Below the pieces are notes generated by a model, which saw only the letters and a program-made list of their open reading frames with translations, ran no database searches and was not told where the DNA came from. A DNA stretch of 64,000 nt from assembly GCF_000737695.1 (NCBI RefSeq), contig NZ_JPRM01000013.1, positions 60,758-124,757 of the forward strand, given 5' to 3'. The stretch comes from Flavobacterium hydatis. Lineage in GTDB: Bacteria > Bacteroidota > Bacteroidia > Flavobacteriales > Flavobacteriaceae. Of this stretch, positions 9,443-17,757 are shown piece by piece (the stretch's first letter is position 1; every line of letters begins with the position of its first letter). Both the position numbers and the translations under genes were made by a program.

Positions 9443-10042
9443 ATGTTTTTGCTAAAAATGAAAAATAACCAGATGTATAAACTTTTAAGGGATAATATTG
9501 AGCGCAAAATTGCCCTTACAGATACAGAATGGGATATAATTATAAGGAAAACAGAATTCATCAAATTAAAGAAAAATGAGTTTCTACAAATTCAGGATTC
9601 CAATAGTGTATATGAAGGTTTTATTTTAAAAGGAGCATTTAAAATCTATATCCTAAACGAAAGCGGAAGTGAAAGTGTCCTCTTTTTTGCTTTCGAGAAT
9701 GATTGGATGTGTGATATTGAAAGTTTTTATCATCAGAAACCAACCAAATATAATATTAAAGCAATAGAAGACAGCGAAATTTTAGTAATTAATAAGTCTA
9801 ACAAATCGCTATTGTTCAAAGAAGTCCCAAAGCTAATTCAGTTTCATATAGCAATGGTCGAAAGAGCCAATATTCTTATACAAGAAAGACTTTTAGATGT
9901 TTTAAATAAAACATCCAAACAAAGGTATCTTGAGTTTATAAAAACACATCCCGATAAAACGCAGAAAATAAATAACAAAAATTTATCTTCATACCTTGGC
10001 GTTTCTCACGAATTCTTATCGAAGATTAAAAGGAATGTTTAG
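9443..10042 (+). CDS. Crp/Fnr family transcriptional regulator
   Basis: 199 residues. Residues about 25-125 form a cyclic-nucleotide-binding-like beta roll (FLQIQDSNSVYEGFILKGAFKIY, SVLFFAFENDWMCDIESFY). The C-terminal part, NKNLSSYLGVSHEFLSKIKRN, is the helix-turn-helix. There is no Cys cluster for an FeS centre, so it is not an oxygen-sensing Fnr, and the cAMP-contact residues are not evident. Alternative starts at 9461 and 9476 are possible. It stands alone, divergent from the pectate lyase gene. Confidence 0.87.
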   Translation: MFLLKMKNNQMYKLLRDNIERKIALTDTEWDIIIRKTEFIKLKKNEFLQIQDSNSVYEGFILKGAFKIYILNESGSESVLFFAFENDWMCDIESFYHQKPTKYNIKAIEDSEILVINKSNKSLLFKEVPKLIQFHIAMVERANILIQERLLDVLNKTSKQRYLEFIKTHPDKTQKINNKNLSSYLGVSHEFLSKIKRNV

Positions 10043-10044
10043 GC

Positions 10045-10160
10045 TTTTTTAGAGGTTCAAAGGCGCTGAGTAACAAAGGTTCAAAGGTTTTTTCTTTGCG
10101 CCTTTGCAAGGTATTATCTTAGCGAACTTAGCGTAAATCTTAGCGGACTTCGCGGTTAAA
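10045..10160. repeat. Dispersed TTTGCG...GCGGTTAA repeat, one copy
   Basis: Contains AGAGGTTCAAAGG, CTTTGCGCCTTTGCAAGG, GCGAACTTAGCGTAAATC and CGCGGTTAAATTTTATGCG. Same family as 7777-8100. Confidence 0.65.
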
Positions 10161-10191
10161 TTTTATGCGATAAATTAAAGGATTAACTAGA

Positions 10192-10740
10192 TTAAAAATC
10201 TAATATCCCAAAGAGACATTCATCAGAAAAATGAATCATTATATTTTCCTTTTTTTGATTTTCAATGACTAATAAATCATAAGGATTTAGATGATATGGT
10301 TTCTCATTAATTTTAATTACTGTTGTATATAAAGAATATAAAATTATTATTTGAGCATTACAATTCTGATTACTATTGGTTATTTTCAGTTTATGATGGG
10401 ATATTTTTTCAGAAACCATCCAATTAAAATCATTGCCTTTTGTATAAGAAGTTACATCATCATCCGAATCAAATTCTATGATTTCATATTTCTCATATAT
10501 CTTTTTTTCTTTGTTTACCTCAATATGCAAGCTATTATCAAGCATAACCAAGTATCGATAATACCCTTTAAATTTGGTAAACACCGAAGGTTCTTGCTCT
10601 ATTGTGGCACTGCTTATTCTGAATACAAAATCCCTATCAGCATAACTTGCTGTTTTAGGAAATATCATGTATTCATAAGTTAATCCACCACTCCAAATAG
10701 AGGATTTACTATCTTTTTTAGCTAAAAGGCTTATGTTCAT
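10192..10740 (-). CDS. HutD/Ves family protein
   Basis: 182 residues. SIWSGGLTYEYMIFP (14-28), FVFRISSATIEQEPSVFTKFKGYYRYLVMLD and the C-terminal double-stranded beta-helix pattern match HutD/Ves cupin-like proteins (WsGGtT.e..iyP...F.wRiS.A.ve). HutD is linked to histidine utilisation in some bacteria, and Ves to cold-shock or environmental stress in E. coli. No histidine-degradation genes lie nearby, so the role here is open. The gene is flanked on both sides by dispersed repeats. Confidence 0.8.
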   Translation of the reverse strand: MNISLLAKKDSKSSIWSGGLTYEYMIFPKTASYADRDFVFRISSATIEQEPSVFTKFKGYYRYLVMLDNSLHIEVNKEKKIYEKYEIIEFDSDDDVTSYTKGNDFNWMVSEKISHHKLKITNSNQNCNAQIIILYSLYTTVIKINEKPYHLNPYDLLVIENQKKENIMIHFSDECLFGILDF

Positions 10741-10824
10741 TTTTATTAATTTTGAAAAGGATTAATTTAAGTTCTTGACAAAGAACAAAACAGATTGTTC
10801 TCTAAAGACTTTTTTATAAGGTTT

Positions 10825-10980
10825 AAAGAGGCAAAGATTCAAAGGAACTAAGGTTTGAAAGGCGTAAGGTTACTGATAACCAAAGTTTAGTTTCTTAGCG
10901 TCTTAATGAGATAACACTGATTTCTTAGCGAACTTAGCGAACTTAGCGAACTTAGCGTATCCCTTTGCGGTTAATTTTTT
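10825..10980. repeat. Dispersed repeat with tandem CGAACTTAG units
   Basis: Same family as 7777-8100. Here the AGCGAACTTAGCGAACTTAG part is tandemly reiterated (three to four units), ending in TTTGCGGTTAATTTTTTAAAGC. Confidence 0.65.
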
Positions 10981-10985
10981 AAAGC

Positions 10986-11492
10986 TTAAATCTCTTTCTC
11001 TAATACGATAAACTCCAAAGGTTCTTCTGCAACTGTAACATGAACATCACTTTCAGGAAAAGGTTCTCTTACGCCAGTATCTACATAACCATTACGTTTG
11101 TACCAGGCAACAAGCTCATCACGAACAGATATTACTGTCATTACAATTCTAGGTAATCCCAGTTCTTTAGCATGAATTTCGGCTTGATGTAATAATTTTT
11201 TTCCAATACCGCTATTTTGTAGCTCAGGCGAAACCGTAAGCATTCCTAAATAGAGTTTATCTTCTTTTTCTACCAACAAAACACAACCAATAAGTTGGTC
11301 ATTCTCAGTAAATTTTAAGATAGTATTTTTTGGGTCTTGTATAGTTTCAGTTAATTCTTCTTCGGTAGTTCTTTTCCCTTCTAATAAATTAGCTTCAGTA
11401 GTCCAACCTTTTTTAGAAGATTCACCACGATAAGCCGAATTTATTAATGTATTTAATGCTGGAATGTCTTGTAGTGTTGCTTTTATAATCAT
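10986..11492 (-). CDS. GNAT family N-acetyltransferase
   Basis: 168 residues. The acetyl-CoA pyrophosphate loop is seen as LGMLTVSPELQNSGIGKKLLHQAE (Q/RxxGxG/A type), with the preceding beta strands QLIGCVLLVE and the C-terminal WYKRNGYVDTGVREPFP. The acceptor is not predictable from sequence. The N-terminal YRGESSKKGWTTEANLL resembles a subgroup common in Bacteroidota. It is a single gene bordered by a repeat downstream. Confidence 0.9.
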   Translation of the reverse strand: MIIKATLQDIPALNTLINSAYRGESSKKGWTTEANLLEGKRTTEEELTETIQDPKNTILKFTENDQLIGCVLLVEKEDKLYLGMLTVSPELQNSGIGKKLLHQAEIHAKELGLPRIVMTVISVRDELVAWYKRNGYVDTGVREPFPESDVHVTVAEEPLEFIVLEKEI

Positions 11493-11533
11493 GGGTGAAA
11501 TAGAATGGATTATCTTTTGTTTTTATAGTTGCT

Positions 11534-12361
11534 TTATTTAAGAGAATAAGCTGTGATAGTTTTTTTGAAAAGCGAAGGAACATAAACTATTTTTTTCTCG
11601 TAATCTAGTCCAATATCTCCAGAATAATACTCTTCTTTTCTTGTATCTGAAAGTATTTCTTTTGAGCCGTCTTCATTCACGTAATAAATAATTCCTGTCC
11701 AACAACTAACGATGAATTTGCCCTTTGTAATTTGTTCAATCCCATCTGTATTTTCATCCATACCTTCTGCTAAAATTTGCTGATTATTTTTATTATCAAT
11801 TTTGTATAGTGATCCATTGTCTAAATAAAATAAATCACCATCAATGAATTTTAGCCCATTTGGTTTGTTTAAATTTTCTAAATAAACAGTTGCGATATCA
11901 TTTTCAAGTTTAAATATCTTTCCAACTTTCGGATCAGATACATAAATAACTCCTTTTTTATCGACAGTAACATCGTTCAATATTTTGGAATCATTTATGG
12001 TTATTTTTTTTAGTATTTTTTGTTGTTTAATATCAATAACTACAATTTCTGTGAGGTCTGCTACAAATAATTTATTTTTGAATTTAGCCATCCCTTTTGG
12101 AGCATTTAAGCCAGATATCCAATTTAAATTAATGATTTTTCCGTCAGTAGTTAATTTTCCGATACTTCCTTTTCCATCGCGTTCAGCTGGTGAGCCATCC
12201 ATTAATGAGGTATATAATATCTGATCAGTTTTATCATATAATACTGATTCAGGAACTGGTAGGATAGTATCTGTTACCCAAGTTCTAGTTAGAGAATGTT
12301 GAGCTATACTTGAAAAACTTATTATAAAAAGTAATAAAAAATAAATAATATTTTTTTTCAT
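11534..12361 (-). CDS. SMP-30/gluconolactonase-like beta-propeller protein, secreted
   Basis: 275 residues with an N-terminal signal peptide (IIYFLLLFIISFSSIAQ). Blade-like repeats such as PESVLYDKTDQILYTSLMDGSP, GLNAPKGMAKFKNKLFVAD, LNDVTVDKKGVIYVSD and LNKPNGLKFIDGDLFYLD are typical of the six-bladed SMP-30/NHL propellers. Many relatives are lactonases that need a metal held by Glu/Asn/Asp; the N in LNDV and LNKPNG and the E in PESV are plausible ligands. The substrate is unknown, and a ligand-binding role is equally possible. Confidence 0.8.
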   Translation of the reverse strand: MKKNIIYFLLLFIISFSSIAQHSLTRTWVTDTILPVPESVLYDKTDQILYTSLMDGSPAERDGKGSIGKLTTDGKIINLNWISGLNAPKGMAKFKNKLFVADLTEIVVIDIKQQKILKKITINDSKILNDVTVDKKGVIYVSDPKVGKIFKLENDIATVYLENLNKPNGLKFIDGDLFYLDNGSLYKIDNKNNQQILAEGMDENTDGIEQITKGKFIVSCWTGIIYYVNEDGSKEILSDTRKEEYYSGDIGLDYEKKIVYVPSLFKKTITAYSLK

Positions 12362-12386
12362 TATGGTTAGTTTTGAGATCGTTTTT

Positions 12387-12524
12387 CTATAAATAATTCT
12401 CTTTAATAAAATTTAAGTAATGAAGTCCATGTCCTGCAATATGATATGCCAATGCTCTAAGAGTTGTATCATTTGCAGTTCCAGTTTCGTGCCTCATTCT
12501 GTAAAATGCTTCATCGGGGTAATT
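12387..12524 (-). pseudogene. Remnant of a DinB family protein (C-terminal end)
   Basis: Reading the minus strand upstream of the stop TAG at 12387-12389 gives about 45 residues including DEAFYRM, GTAND, LRALAYHIAGHGLHYLNFIK and ENYL. This is the C-terminal signature of DinB_2-type proteins (RAlaY.IAGHe.HH...i.erYL), with the second His of the metal site changed to Tyr. Further upstream the frame is closed by a TAA at 12525-12527 and no N-terminal part is found before the next gene's terminator, so this is a truncated relic. It lies directly upstream of the SMP-30-like gene on the same strand. Confidence 0.7.
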
Positions 12525-12555
12525 TTATATTCTTGAAATCGGTTTTTTCAAAGAT

Positions 12556-12594
12556 AAAAAAAAGCTACAAATTTATACCTGTAGCTTTTTTTTT
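12556..12594 (-). terminator. Terminator after the 12.6-13.6 kb lipoprotein gene
   Basis: Inverted repeat AAAAAAAAGCTACA / TGTAGCTTTTTTTT with a ten-base loop, 44 bases past the stop of the lipoprotein gene. Confidence 0.85.
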
Positions 12595-12637
12595 AATATT
12601 AAGAGAAATCTGTTGTAAACTTAAGCCGTTATTAAAG

Positions 12638-13648
12638 TTACTCGTAAGTGTATAGCGTTTTCATAACCAAAGGGCGATCAGGAAACGATGGGCGAGTTGT
12701 AGTTTTTTTAGATTCTGTTAAATAACCATTCGCATCATACACATATTCATAATCATATCTCAATTCATATTCTGTAACACCTTCAGATACTGCCTTAACT
12801 TTCCAATCTAAAATATGCATCCAATCATAAATGTAACATCTAAAGATTGGTTCGCTAGAATATATACCAGCCTTTGTATAATCTATAGTAAGTTCGTATG
12901 TAATTTCAGTAATTTTATCTTTAACAACATATTCAGTTCCTGTAGGAGTTTCTTTAGCAGTAGAGTAATTTTTTTCAGTCAAGAGGATATTAACAAATAC
13001 TTTATTGTCAACATAGCTGTATAAATAAGTAGAGGTTTTAGGATTGGTAACAGTTTCGTATGTATAGTTACCATCAGGTCCTTGATGTTCAATTTCCTGC
13101 TCATAAGTTCCTGTTTCAACTTCTTTAGCAAGACGCCCGATTTCGTCGTAATATATGTTTGTTGTTGTCCCATCAGAACCAGTCGTTTTTGTGATATACC
13201 CACCACTATTAATTTCAACAGGAATATCGCCATGATAAGCTTTTGTTACTTTATCTGCGGTATCAAACTCATATTTAGAAATTATTCCAATGAATTTGTC
13301 TTTGATGTATCTGTCAATTGAGTACAATCGACCTTTTGAATCATATAAGTATCTATTTTCTTTCAACTCATTTTGAACCTCATTCCCAAGTTGATCTTTG
13401 GTAACTCTAAAAATTAATTCTTTAACAATACGTTGTTTTGTTGCGGCTGATTTTCCTGTAACTTTTCCAGTAAGTGATTTAGGAACCAATTGTATTGCGG
13501 GTTTAAATACTTTTTGATTAGGCAATCTAGGATCTGGTGTTTGTATAGTTTGAGGAGGAGCAGTAGTGGCAGTACTTTCGTCTTTAGAGCAATTAATAAA
13601 AAACATAGGCAAAACAACAAGTAATACTCTTAATGTAATTTTCTTCAT
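12638..13648 (-). CDS. Putative lipoprotein with YD-like repeats
   Basis: 336 residues. The signal peptide ends in the lipobox FFINC (Cys20), followed by a Thr/Pro-rich linker. The body contains repeats of the type NRYLYDSKGRLYSIDRY, SKYEFDTADKVTKAY, TTNIYYDEIGRLAKEV and YDYEYVYDANGYLTESK, which resemble the YD repeats of Rhs/wall-associated proteins (a Y, D, G, L pattern every 20 residues or so). It is probably a surface beta-structured protein of unknown function. The lipoprotein at 23.5-24.5 kb has the same C-terminal style, so the two are likely paralogues. Confidence 0.75.
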   Translation of the reverse strand: MKKITLRVLLVVLPMFFINCSKDESTATTAPPQTIQTPDPRLPNQKVFKPAIQLVPKSLTGKVTGKSAATKQRIVKELIFRVTKDQLGNEVQNELKENRYLYDSKGRLYSIDRYIKDKFIGIISKYEFDTADKVTKAYHGDIPVEINSGGYITKTTGSDGTTTNIYYDEIGRLAKEVETGTYEQEIEHQGPDGNYTYETVTNPKTSTYLYSYVDNKVFVNILLTEKNYSTAKETPTGTEYVVKDKITEITYELTIDYTKAGIYSSEPIFRCYIYDWMHILDWKVKAVSEGVTEYELRYDYEYVYDANGYLTESKKTTTRPSFPDRPLVMKTLYTYE

Positions 13649-13785
13649 TTTTAGGGTTAGGTTAATTAGTTGATATATAGTTTGTAATAGTATTAATTTT
13701 GTATGAAGGGTAGTTTTTTTGTTATGGAAAATTAAATTTTATATGTTTTTTAGTCAACAATAATTATGATTTTTCACTCCGTTTT

Positions 13786-14841
13786 TTATTTATTCAACAG
13801 CGCACTATTCAACACAATCTTTCTGATTTCAGCTTCAAAATAATAAGCAATATCAAAATTGTCAAAGGTTTGATTTTCGAGAACAATGATACTAGTTTTG
13901 GTTTCAGGATAATATAAATTTACTGATGTAAATCCTTGGTCAGGTACAATTCCTGTATGACCAAACTCTTTAATTTTTGCTTCATCGTTTACACGAATTC
14001 CGTAACCATAACCGATTTCTTTATCGCCAAAGACTGAATGTTGGTTAGTAATAGTATAAGTAGTCATTCGGCCATAAGTAGCTTGGTTCAGAAGTTTGCC
14101 ATTATGTAGTAAATCATTCCAAATAGCTAAATCTTTAACGGTACTTACAAGTCCTGCGGCAGGAACTTGTTCTTTAGGAATAATAACACCTTGGATTATT
14201 TTGGTTGCATTGCCTTTAAGGTATTGAAGACCGTTTACAACATCTTTTTGATTATCGGCGTTTGGGAAAAAACTATCTTTCATTTTGTTCTTCTTAAACA
14301 ATTCATTTACGACAGTTTCATAAGTTTTATTGGTAACCCTTTCGATAATTTGACCCAATAAAATATAGTTTAAATCGGTGTATTTAAATTGAGTTCCAGC
14401 TGGAAAAAGAGTAGGTTTCTCAAAATTTACAATACCCGAAGTATGATTTAATAGATTTTCGACAGTAACAGTACTTGTCCAAGGTTGCTTTAAGTTTGGT
14501 AAATATTTTTTTATGGGAGTATTTAAAACTATTTTTCCTTTTTCAACTTCTTGCAGAACTAAAACGGCTGTTATTTGCTTGCTATTGGATAAAATAACAA
14601 AATAGTCATCTAACTTTAGAGGTGTTTTTTTTGCAAAATCAGAATAGCCATAGGCTTTAGAATATTTGATTTTTCCGTTTTGAGATACCAATATATTCCC
14701 ATTAAAAGGTCGAACAGAAGTGGTTTTAATCAGACTATCTATTCTGGCAGTGTAATTGTCTTTTGCTTGAGCAAAAATAGTTTGGTTTGATGCAAAAAAT
14801 AAAAGTAGGGCAAGAGGGAGAAAAGGTAACTTTTTTTTCAT
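13786..14841 (-). CDS. Serine hydrolase, class C beta-lactamase/PBP-like
   Basis: 351 residues with a signal peptide (LPLALLLFFASNQTIFAQA). The SxxK motif is S85-N-S-K88 within FVILSNSKQITAV. The second motif is Y154-T-D156 in QFKYTDLNYILLGQII, in place of the usual YxN. The third motif is HTG in IKEFGHTGIVPDQGF, replacing KTG. HTSGI precedes motif 2, as is usual for the family. Such proteins include esterases and D-aminopeptidases as well as beta-lactamases; the substrate cannot be told. Resistance should not be inferred from this gene. Confidence 0.88.
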   Translation of the reverse strand: MKKKLPFLPLALLLFFASNQTIFAQAKDNYTARIDSLIKTTSVRPFNGNILVSQNGKIKYSKAYGYSDFAKKTPLKLDDYFVILSNSKQITAVLVLQEVEKGKIVLNTPIKKYLPNLKQPWTSTVTVENLLNHTSGIVNFEKPTLFPAGTQFKYTDLNYILLGQIIERVTNKTYETVVNELFKKNKMKDSFFPNADNQKDVVNGLQYLKGNATKIIQGVIIPKEQVPAAGLVSTVKDLAIWNDLLHNGKLLNQATYGRMTTYTITNQHSVFGDKEIGYGYGIRVNDEAKIKEFGHTGIVPDQGFTSVNLYYPETKTSIIVLENQTFDNFDIAYYFEAEIRKIVLNSALLNK

Positions 14842-15050
14842 TTTTTTAGAAGATTACTTTTGTGGTTTATGATATTGGATATAACACAAAAGTAATAGAA
14901 TCTTTGTTAATCTGTTTTCGGTAAATAATAAATATTTAGCCTAATCTTTTGTATTTTTGGCTAAAGCCGAATTTGTCAATTTATCTCAATTATGAAAAGA
15001 GTATCTTACAGAAAAAGGCTTGTTTTTTACGGAAATCTATTTTCGTTTAA

Positions 15051-15068
15051 GAATTTTAAATATCTTTG
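15051..15068 (+). promoter_or_regulatory. -7 element TATCTTTG abutting the XRE start codon
   Basis: TATCTTTG at 15061-15068 is an exact match to the Bacteroidota TAnnTTTG box. It ends only four bases before the ATG at 15073, so transcription should begin at or next to the start codon (leaderless mRNA). The upstream TTTTCG near 15040 is the best -33 candidate but is weak. Confidence 0.6.
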
Positions 15069-15072
15069 AATT

Positions 15073-15477
15073 ATGAGTACAGCAATAAAACCAAAACATA
15101 TCGGCAGAAATATAAGCCGTATCAGAGAGCTTAAAGATATGAAACAGGAAGCACTGGCACAGGCTTTAGGAACAAATCAGCAGGCAATTTCGGCTATTGA
15201 AAACAGCGAAATTGTAGACGAACAAAAACTAATTGAGATTGCAAAAGCTCTTGAAGTTTCTGTTGAAGCAATTAAAAACTTTTCGGAAGAAGCAGTTTTT
15301 AATTATTTTAATACTTTTAATGATACTGTTTCAAATAGTAGTTTTGGACAAGGAGCTAATAATAATTACGACTGTACTTTTAATCCTTTAGATAAAGTTG
15401 TAGAACTTTACGAACGTTTGGTGCAAGCTGAAAAAGATAAAGTTGAATATTTAGAGAAGTTATTGAACGGGAAATAA
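15073..15477 (+). CDS. XRE-family helix-turn-helix regulator
   Basis: 134 residues. Residues 8-65 are an HTH_XRE domain (GRNISRIRELKDMKQEALAQ, GTNQQAISAIENSE, KLIEIAKALEVSVEAI). A Ser/Asn-rich linker follows, and the tail LDKVVELYERLVQAEKDKVE is a short coiled coil likely to allow dimerisation. The predicted promoter leaves almost no leader. A strong terminator follows at 15505. The neighbouring unknown genes are on the opposite strand and converge on it, so control of them is possible but not shown. Confidence 0.9.
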   Translation: MSTAIKPKHIGRNISRIRELKDMKQEALAQALGTNQQAISAIENSEIVDEQKLIEIAKALEVSVEAIKNFSEEAVFNYFNTFNDTVSNSSFGQGANNNYDCTFNPLDKVVELYERLVQAEKDKVEYLEKLLNGK

Positions 15478-15504
15478 TAGTTTTTTGAAGATATATTAGA
15501 ATAG

Positions 15505-15533
15505 AAAAGAGGTCTTATTAAGACCTCTTTTTT
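15505..15533 (+). terminator. Terminator of the XRE gene
   Basis: Inverted repeat AAAAGAGGTCTTA / AAGACCTCTTTT with a two-base loop and a T run; 28 bases after the stop. Confidence 0.88.
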
Positions 15534-15547
15534 GGTTTTGTTCAATT

Positions 15548-15577
15548 GCTAATACGAGCTTCTCGCTCGTATTAGCT
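15548..15577. repeat. Palindrome CTAATACGAGC / GCTCGTATTAG
   Basis: Perfect inverted repeat with a five-base loop (TTCTC) between the XRE gene and the convergent unknown gene. The short motif around GAGCnnCTCG also appears near 16372-16392 (ACGAACGAGACGCTCGAGC), so it may belong to a dispersed family or act as a terminator. Confidence 0.55.
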
Positions 15578-15602
15578 GGGGTATTAAATCTTTGTATATT
15601 AC

Positions 15603-16238
15603 TTATTTGAAAGGATTTAATTTGTCGTTACTTTCCTCTTTCAAAATAGCATTTTCTTTTTTTTCTGTTAAATATTTAACTAGTTTCTCTTTTAGTTTTG
15701 GTATAAAATCGTCGAGTTCATTTTTTATGTTTAAAAGATATTGTTCAATTACTTCTATATATTTTAGCAATAAATTTTTCAAACCTTCAATCGCTTCATC
15801 GTTGCCAGTTATTGTTGAGTAATTAGTAAGTTGAATATTTATATCGTGAATATTTAATTCAACATTTATATCCATTGCTTTAAAACCATTGGGTGCACAC
15901 TTAAAAAAAAAATTATTGCCCGAAATAGGAATATTATAATTTGCTATTTCAATGTCAATTAATTTTCCTGGTGTGAAATATGTGCCCGATGGTAATTGAC
16001 GACCATCAATTTTTTCCTTTTTAATTGAAGTTGTTGTATCTTCTTTAATTAGTCTAGGAATAAATAATTGTAACTCTTTAATAAGTTTTTCGCTTTCATT
16101 TTCTACATTGAGATTAATTAAAGTGAAATCATTATATCGGTCTATTTTATTTTTCAAAGTTATTTCAATATTGTTTAGATATTCAGAAAGTCTTTGTTCT
16201 TTAAAAAGAGTAGTTGATCTTTTATTTCTAGGATACAT
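15603..16238 (-). CDS. Hypothetical protein, third gene of an unknown cassette
   Basis: 211 residues; I do not recognise a family. There is no signal peptide or membrane segment. The N-terminal part is charged (RNKRSTTLFKEQRLSEYLNN), the middle is beta-rich (TYFTPGKLIDIEIANYNIP, DINVELNIHDINIQLTNY), and the C-terminal 60 residues are a Lys/Glu-rich helix (IEQYLLNIKNELDDFIPKLKEKL). It lies on the same strand, 192 bases after the 16.4-17.2 kb gene. The AT-rich, Lys/Asn-rich composition fits accessory DNA. Confidence 0.65.
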   Translation of the reverse strand: MYPRNKRSTTLFKEQRLSEYLNNIEITLKNKIDRYNDFTLINLNVENESEKLIKELQLFIPRLIKEDTTTSIKKEKIDGRQLPSGTYFTPGKLIDIEIANYNIPISGNNFFFKCAPNGFKAMDINVELNIHDINIQLTNYSTITGNDEAIEGLKNLLLKYIEVIEQYLLNIKNELDDFIPKLKEKLVKYLTEKKENAILKEESNDKLNPFK

Positions 16239-16430
16239 TTTTATTTTTTTTAGATTAATTATTCTAGTTTCTGTAGTGTAATTAAATTGAACGTTCTTGA
16301 ACTATGCTTTTGGGGTTGAAAATCAACGATCTCGTGAATGTTTTAATTTGATTTTGAATTTCTTTATATTCACGAACGAGACGCTCGAGCTAACAAGGGA
16401 AAGTTCTTTAAACTGCGATTAGTAATGTTT

Positions 16431-17246
16431 TTATGAAATCCTATCTACAATTTCATTCATTGTATAATGTACAAATTGTTTTCCAAGTTCTGTCAATTCA
16501 TATTGTTCTTGATTATCAAAAGCTGATTTATAAATAGAACTGGGTGCTTTTTTTATAGTTTTTTTGATAAAATCACCTTGATAATTTGTTGCACGATGTT
16601 GTCTTATTACACCTCCCATACTTAAATCTCTAATTATCATTTTAAATAAATCTGCTTCTAATGAATCTTCTCTAACATTTGTTCCATTTAATAAGTTCCA
16701 TATTTGAGATCTTGTTATGCCAGAGTTTTCAAAAATAGATTTAATCACTGCGAAATGGACTTCATGATAGATGTTTATCCAGTCTATAAACAATCTAATC
16801 AAGTCGTCAGGAACTAGTTTATATGCTCCTGCATTTGTAATTAATTTTCTGACTAATTCTTTTTTTTCACTTGTATCAGTGTCATTCCAAGTTCGAAAGG
16901 CTTTCCTAACTATTTGCAAATATTCTTCACTTTCTATTCGTTGGTCTATTTCTTCAGGAAATTCGTTTAAACGGACAGCTACATTGTTCAGGGTTTCTCC
17001 AAGTTCTGACATTTTTTTTGAATGTTCTTGTAACCATTGAATATATAGACTATTTGCTTTGAATTGGTCTTCGTCAGCTTTGAAATCGATTGCAGCATTT
17101 AAAAATCCTCCAACCCATGGTATGCTTCCAAGAGCAGCAGCAAAAAACTTTTTAAATATCCTTTTTCTTTTAGGCTCAAAAGATGCTGCTAATTCTTGTT
17201 CAAATTGTTTTTCAACGTTTGCTTTAGTAGAGGGGAATTTTTCCAT
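16431..17246 (-). CDS. Hypothetical protein with a glycine-rich hydrophobic segment
   Basis: 271 residues, not a family I can name. After a charged start, residues about 30-52 (KKFFAAALGSIPWVGGFLNAAID) form a hydrophobic, glycine-containing segment preceded by a basic stretch, which could insert in a membrane or form a helical hairpin. The rest is predicted helical (QWLQEHSKKMSELGETLNNV, KELVRKLITNAGAYK), ending in a winged-helix-like tail (SRSQ-type NSGITRSQIWNLLNGTNVRED and YELTELGKQFVHYTMNEIV). It follows the DUF2158 gene by 43 bases, suggesting co-transcription. A stress or defence effector is conceivable but unproven. Confidence 0.7.
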   Translation of the reverse strand: MEKFPSTKANVEKQFEQELAASFEPKRKRIFKKFFAAALGSIPWVGGFLNAAIDFKADEDQFKANSLYIQWLQEHSKKMSELGETLNNVAVRLNEFPEEIDQRIESEEYLQIVRKAFRTWNDTDTSEKKELVRKLITNAGAYKLVPDDLIRLFIDWINIYHEVHFAVIKSIFENSGITRSQIWNLLNGTNVREDSLEADLFKMIIRDLSMGGVIRQHRATNYQGDFIKKTIKKAPSSIYKSAFDNQEQYELTELGKQFVHYTMNEIVDRIS

Positions 17247-17289
17247 ATAAATAAAAATAAGCCACCAGAATAGTGGCTTATGATTTTAA

Positions 17290-17487
17290 TTAAATAACAG
17301 ATATGTGGATGTTATTGTCATCATGCTTTAAACTTGTTAGATAAAAGTCAGCTGCTCTGAATTCTTTTTTACTGTCAAACCATTCACAATTTGCTAAATT
17401 ATTTTCTTTGTCAATTCTGCTTATTGTCATCAAAGGTCCTCCACTTTTTAATCTAACAGTTTCTCCTTCTTTAAAACTTTGATTCAT
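17290..17487 (-). CDS. DUF2158/YodC-like small protein
   Basis: 65 residues. FKEGETVRLKSGGPLMTISRID (5-26) is the conserved core of the YodC/DUF2158 family, small SH3-like barrel proteins of unknown function. The WFDSKKEFRAADFYLTSL end also fits. It is the first gene of the minus-strand cassette that continues with the hydrophobic-segment protein at 16.4-17.2 kb. Confidence 0.8.
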   Translation of the reverse strand: MNQSFKEGETVRLKSGGPLMTISRIDKENNLANCEWFDSKKEFRAADFYLTSLKHDDNNIHISVI

Positions 17488-17696
17488 AATTATATAGATT
17501 TAGTAAATAATAATAATAACTAAATTAATTAAATAAAAAGTTAGTAAAATTAGAAAGTAAAAATGTTATCAACATTGTTTTTAACTGTATGGGATTCAAT
17601 TAATTCATTGACTTTTGGATGTACGAAATAAAATTTAGTTTTGTTTTCTTCTTTTTAATGAATATTTATTCGACGAAAAAGTAGGGCTGATATAAT

Positions 17697-17733
17697 AAAA
17701 AGGGACTGATATAATTATTTCAGTCCCTTTTTT
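17697..17733 (-). terminator. Terminator of the thr operon
   Basis: Inverted repeat AAAAAGGGACTGA / TCAGTCCCTTTTTT with a ten-base loop, 25 bases past the thrC stop. Confidence 0.88.
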
Positions 17734-17757
17734 ATATTATAATAATATACAAATAGA

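Noticed and set aside
9443..10042. Fnr-type oxygen sensor that would bind the palindrome at 24982
   Set aside because: There is no N-terminal Cys cluster, and the gene is far from the nitrate cluster, so a link is not supported.
12464..12655. 63-codon plus-strand frame
   Set aside because: It lies opposite the DinB remnant and a terminator and has no coding features.
13786..14841. Antibiotic-resistance beta-lactamase
   Set aside because: Motif 2 is YTD and motif 3 is HTG, common in esterase and peptidase relatives; resistance cannot be inferred.
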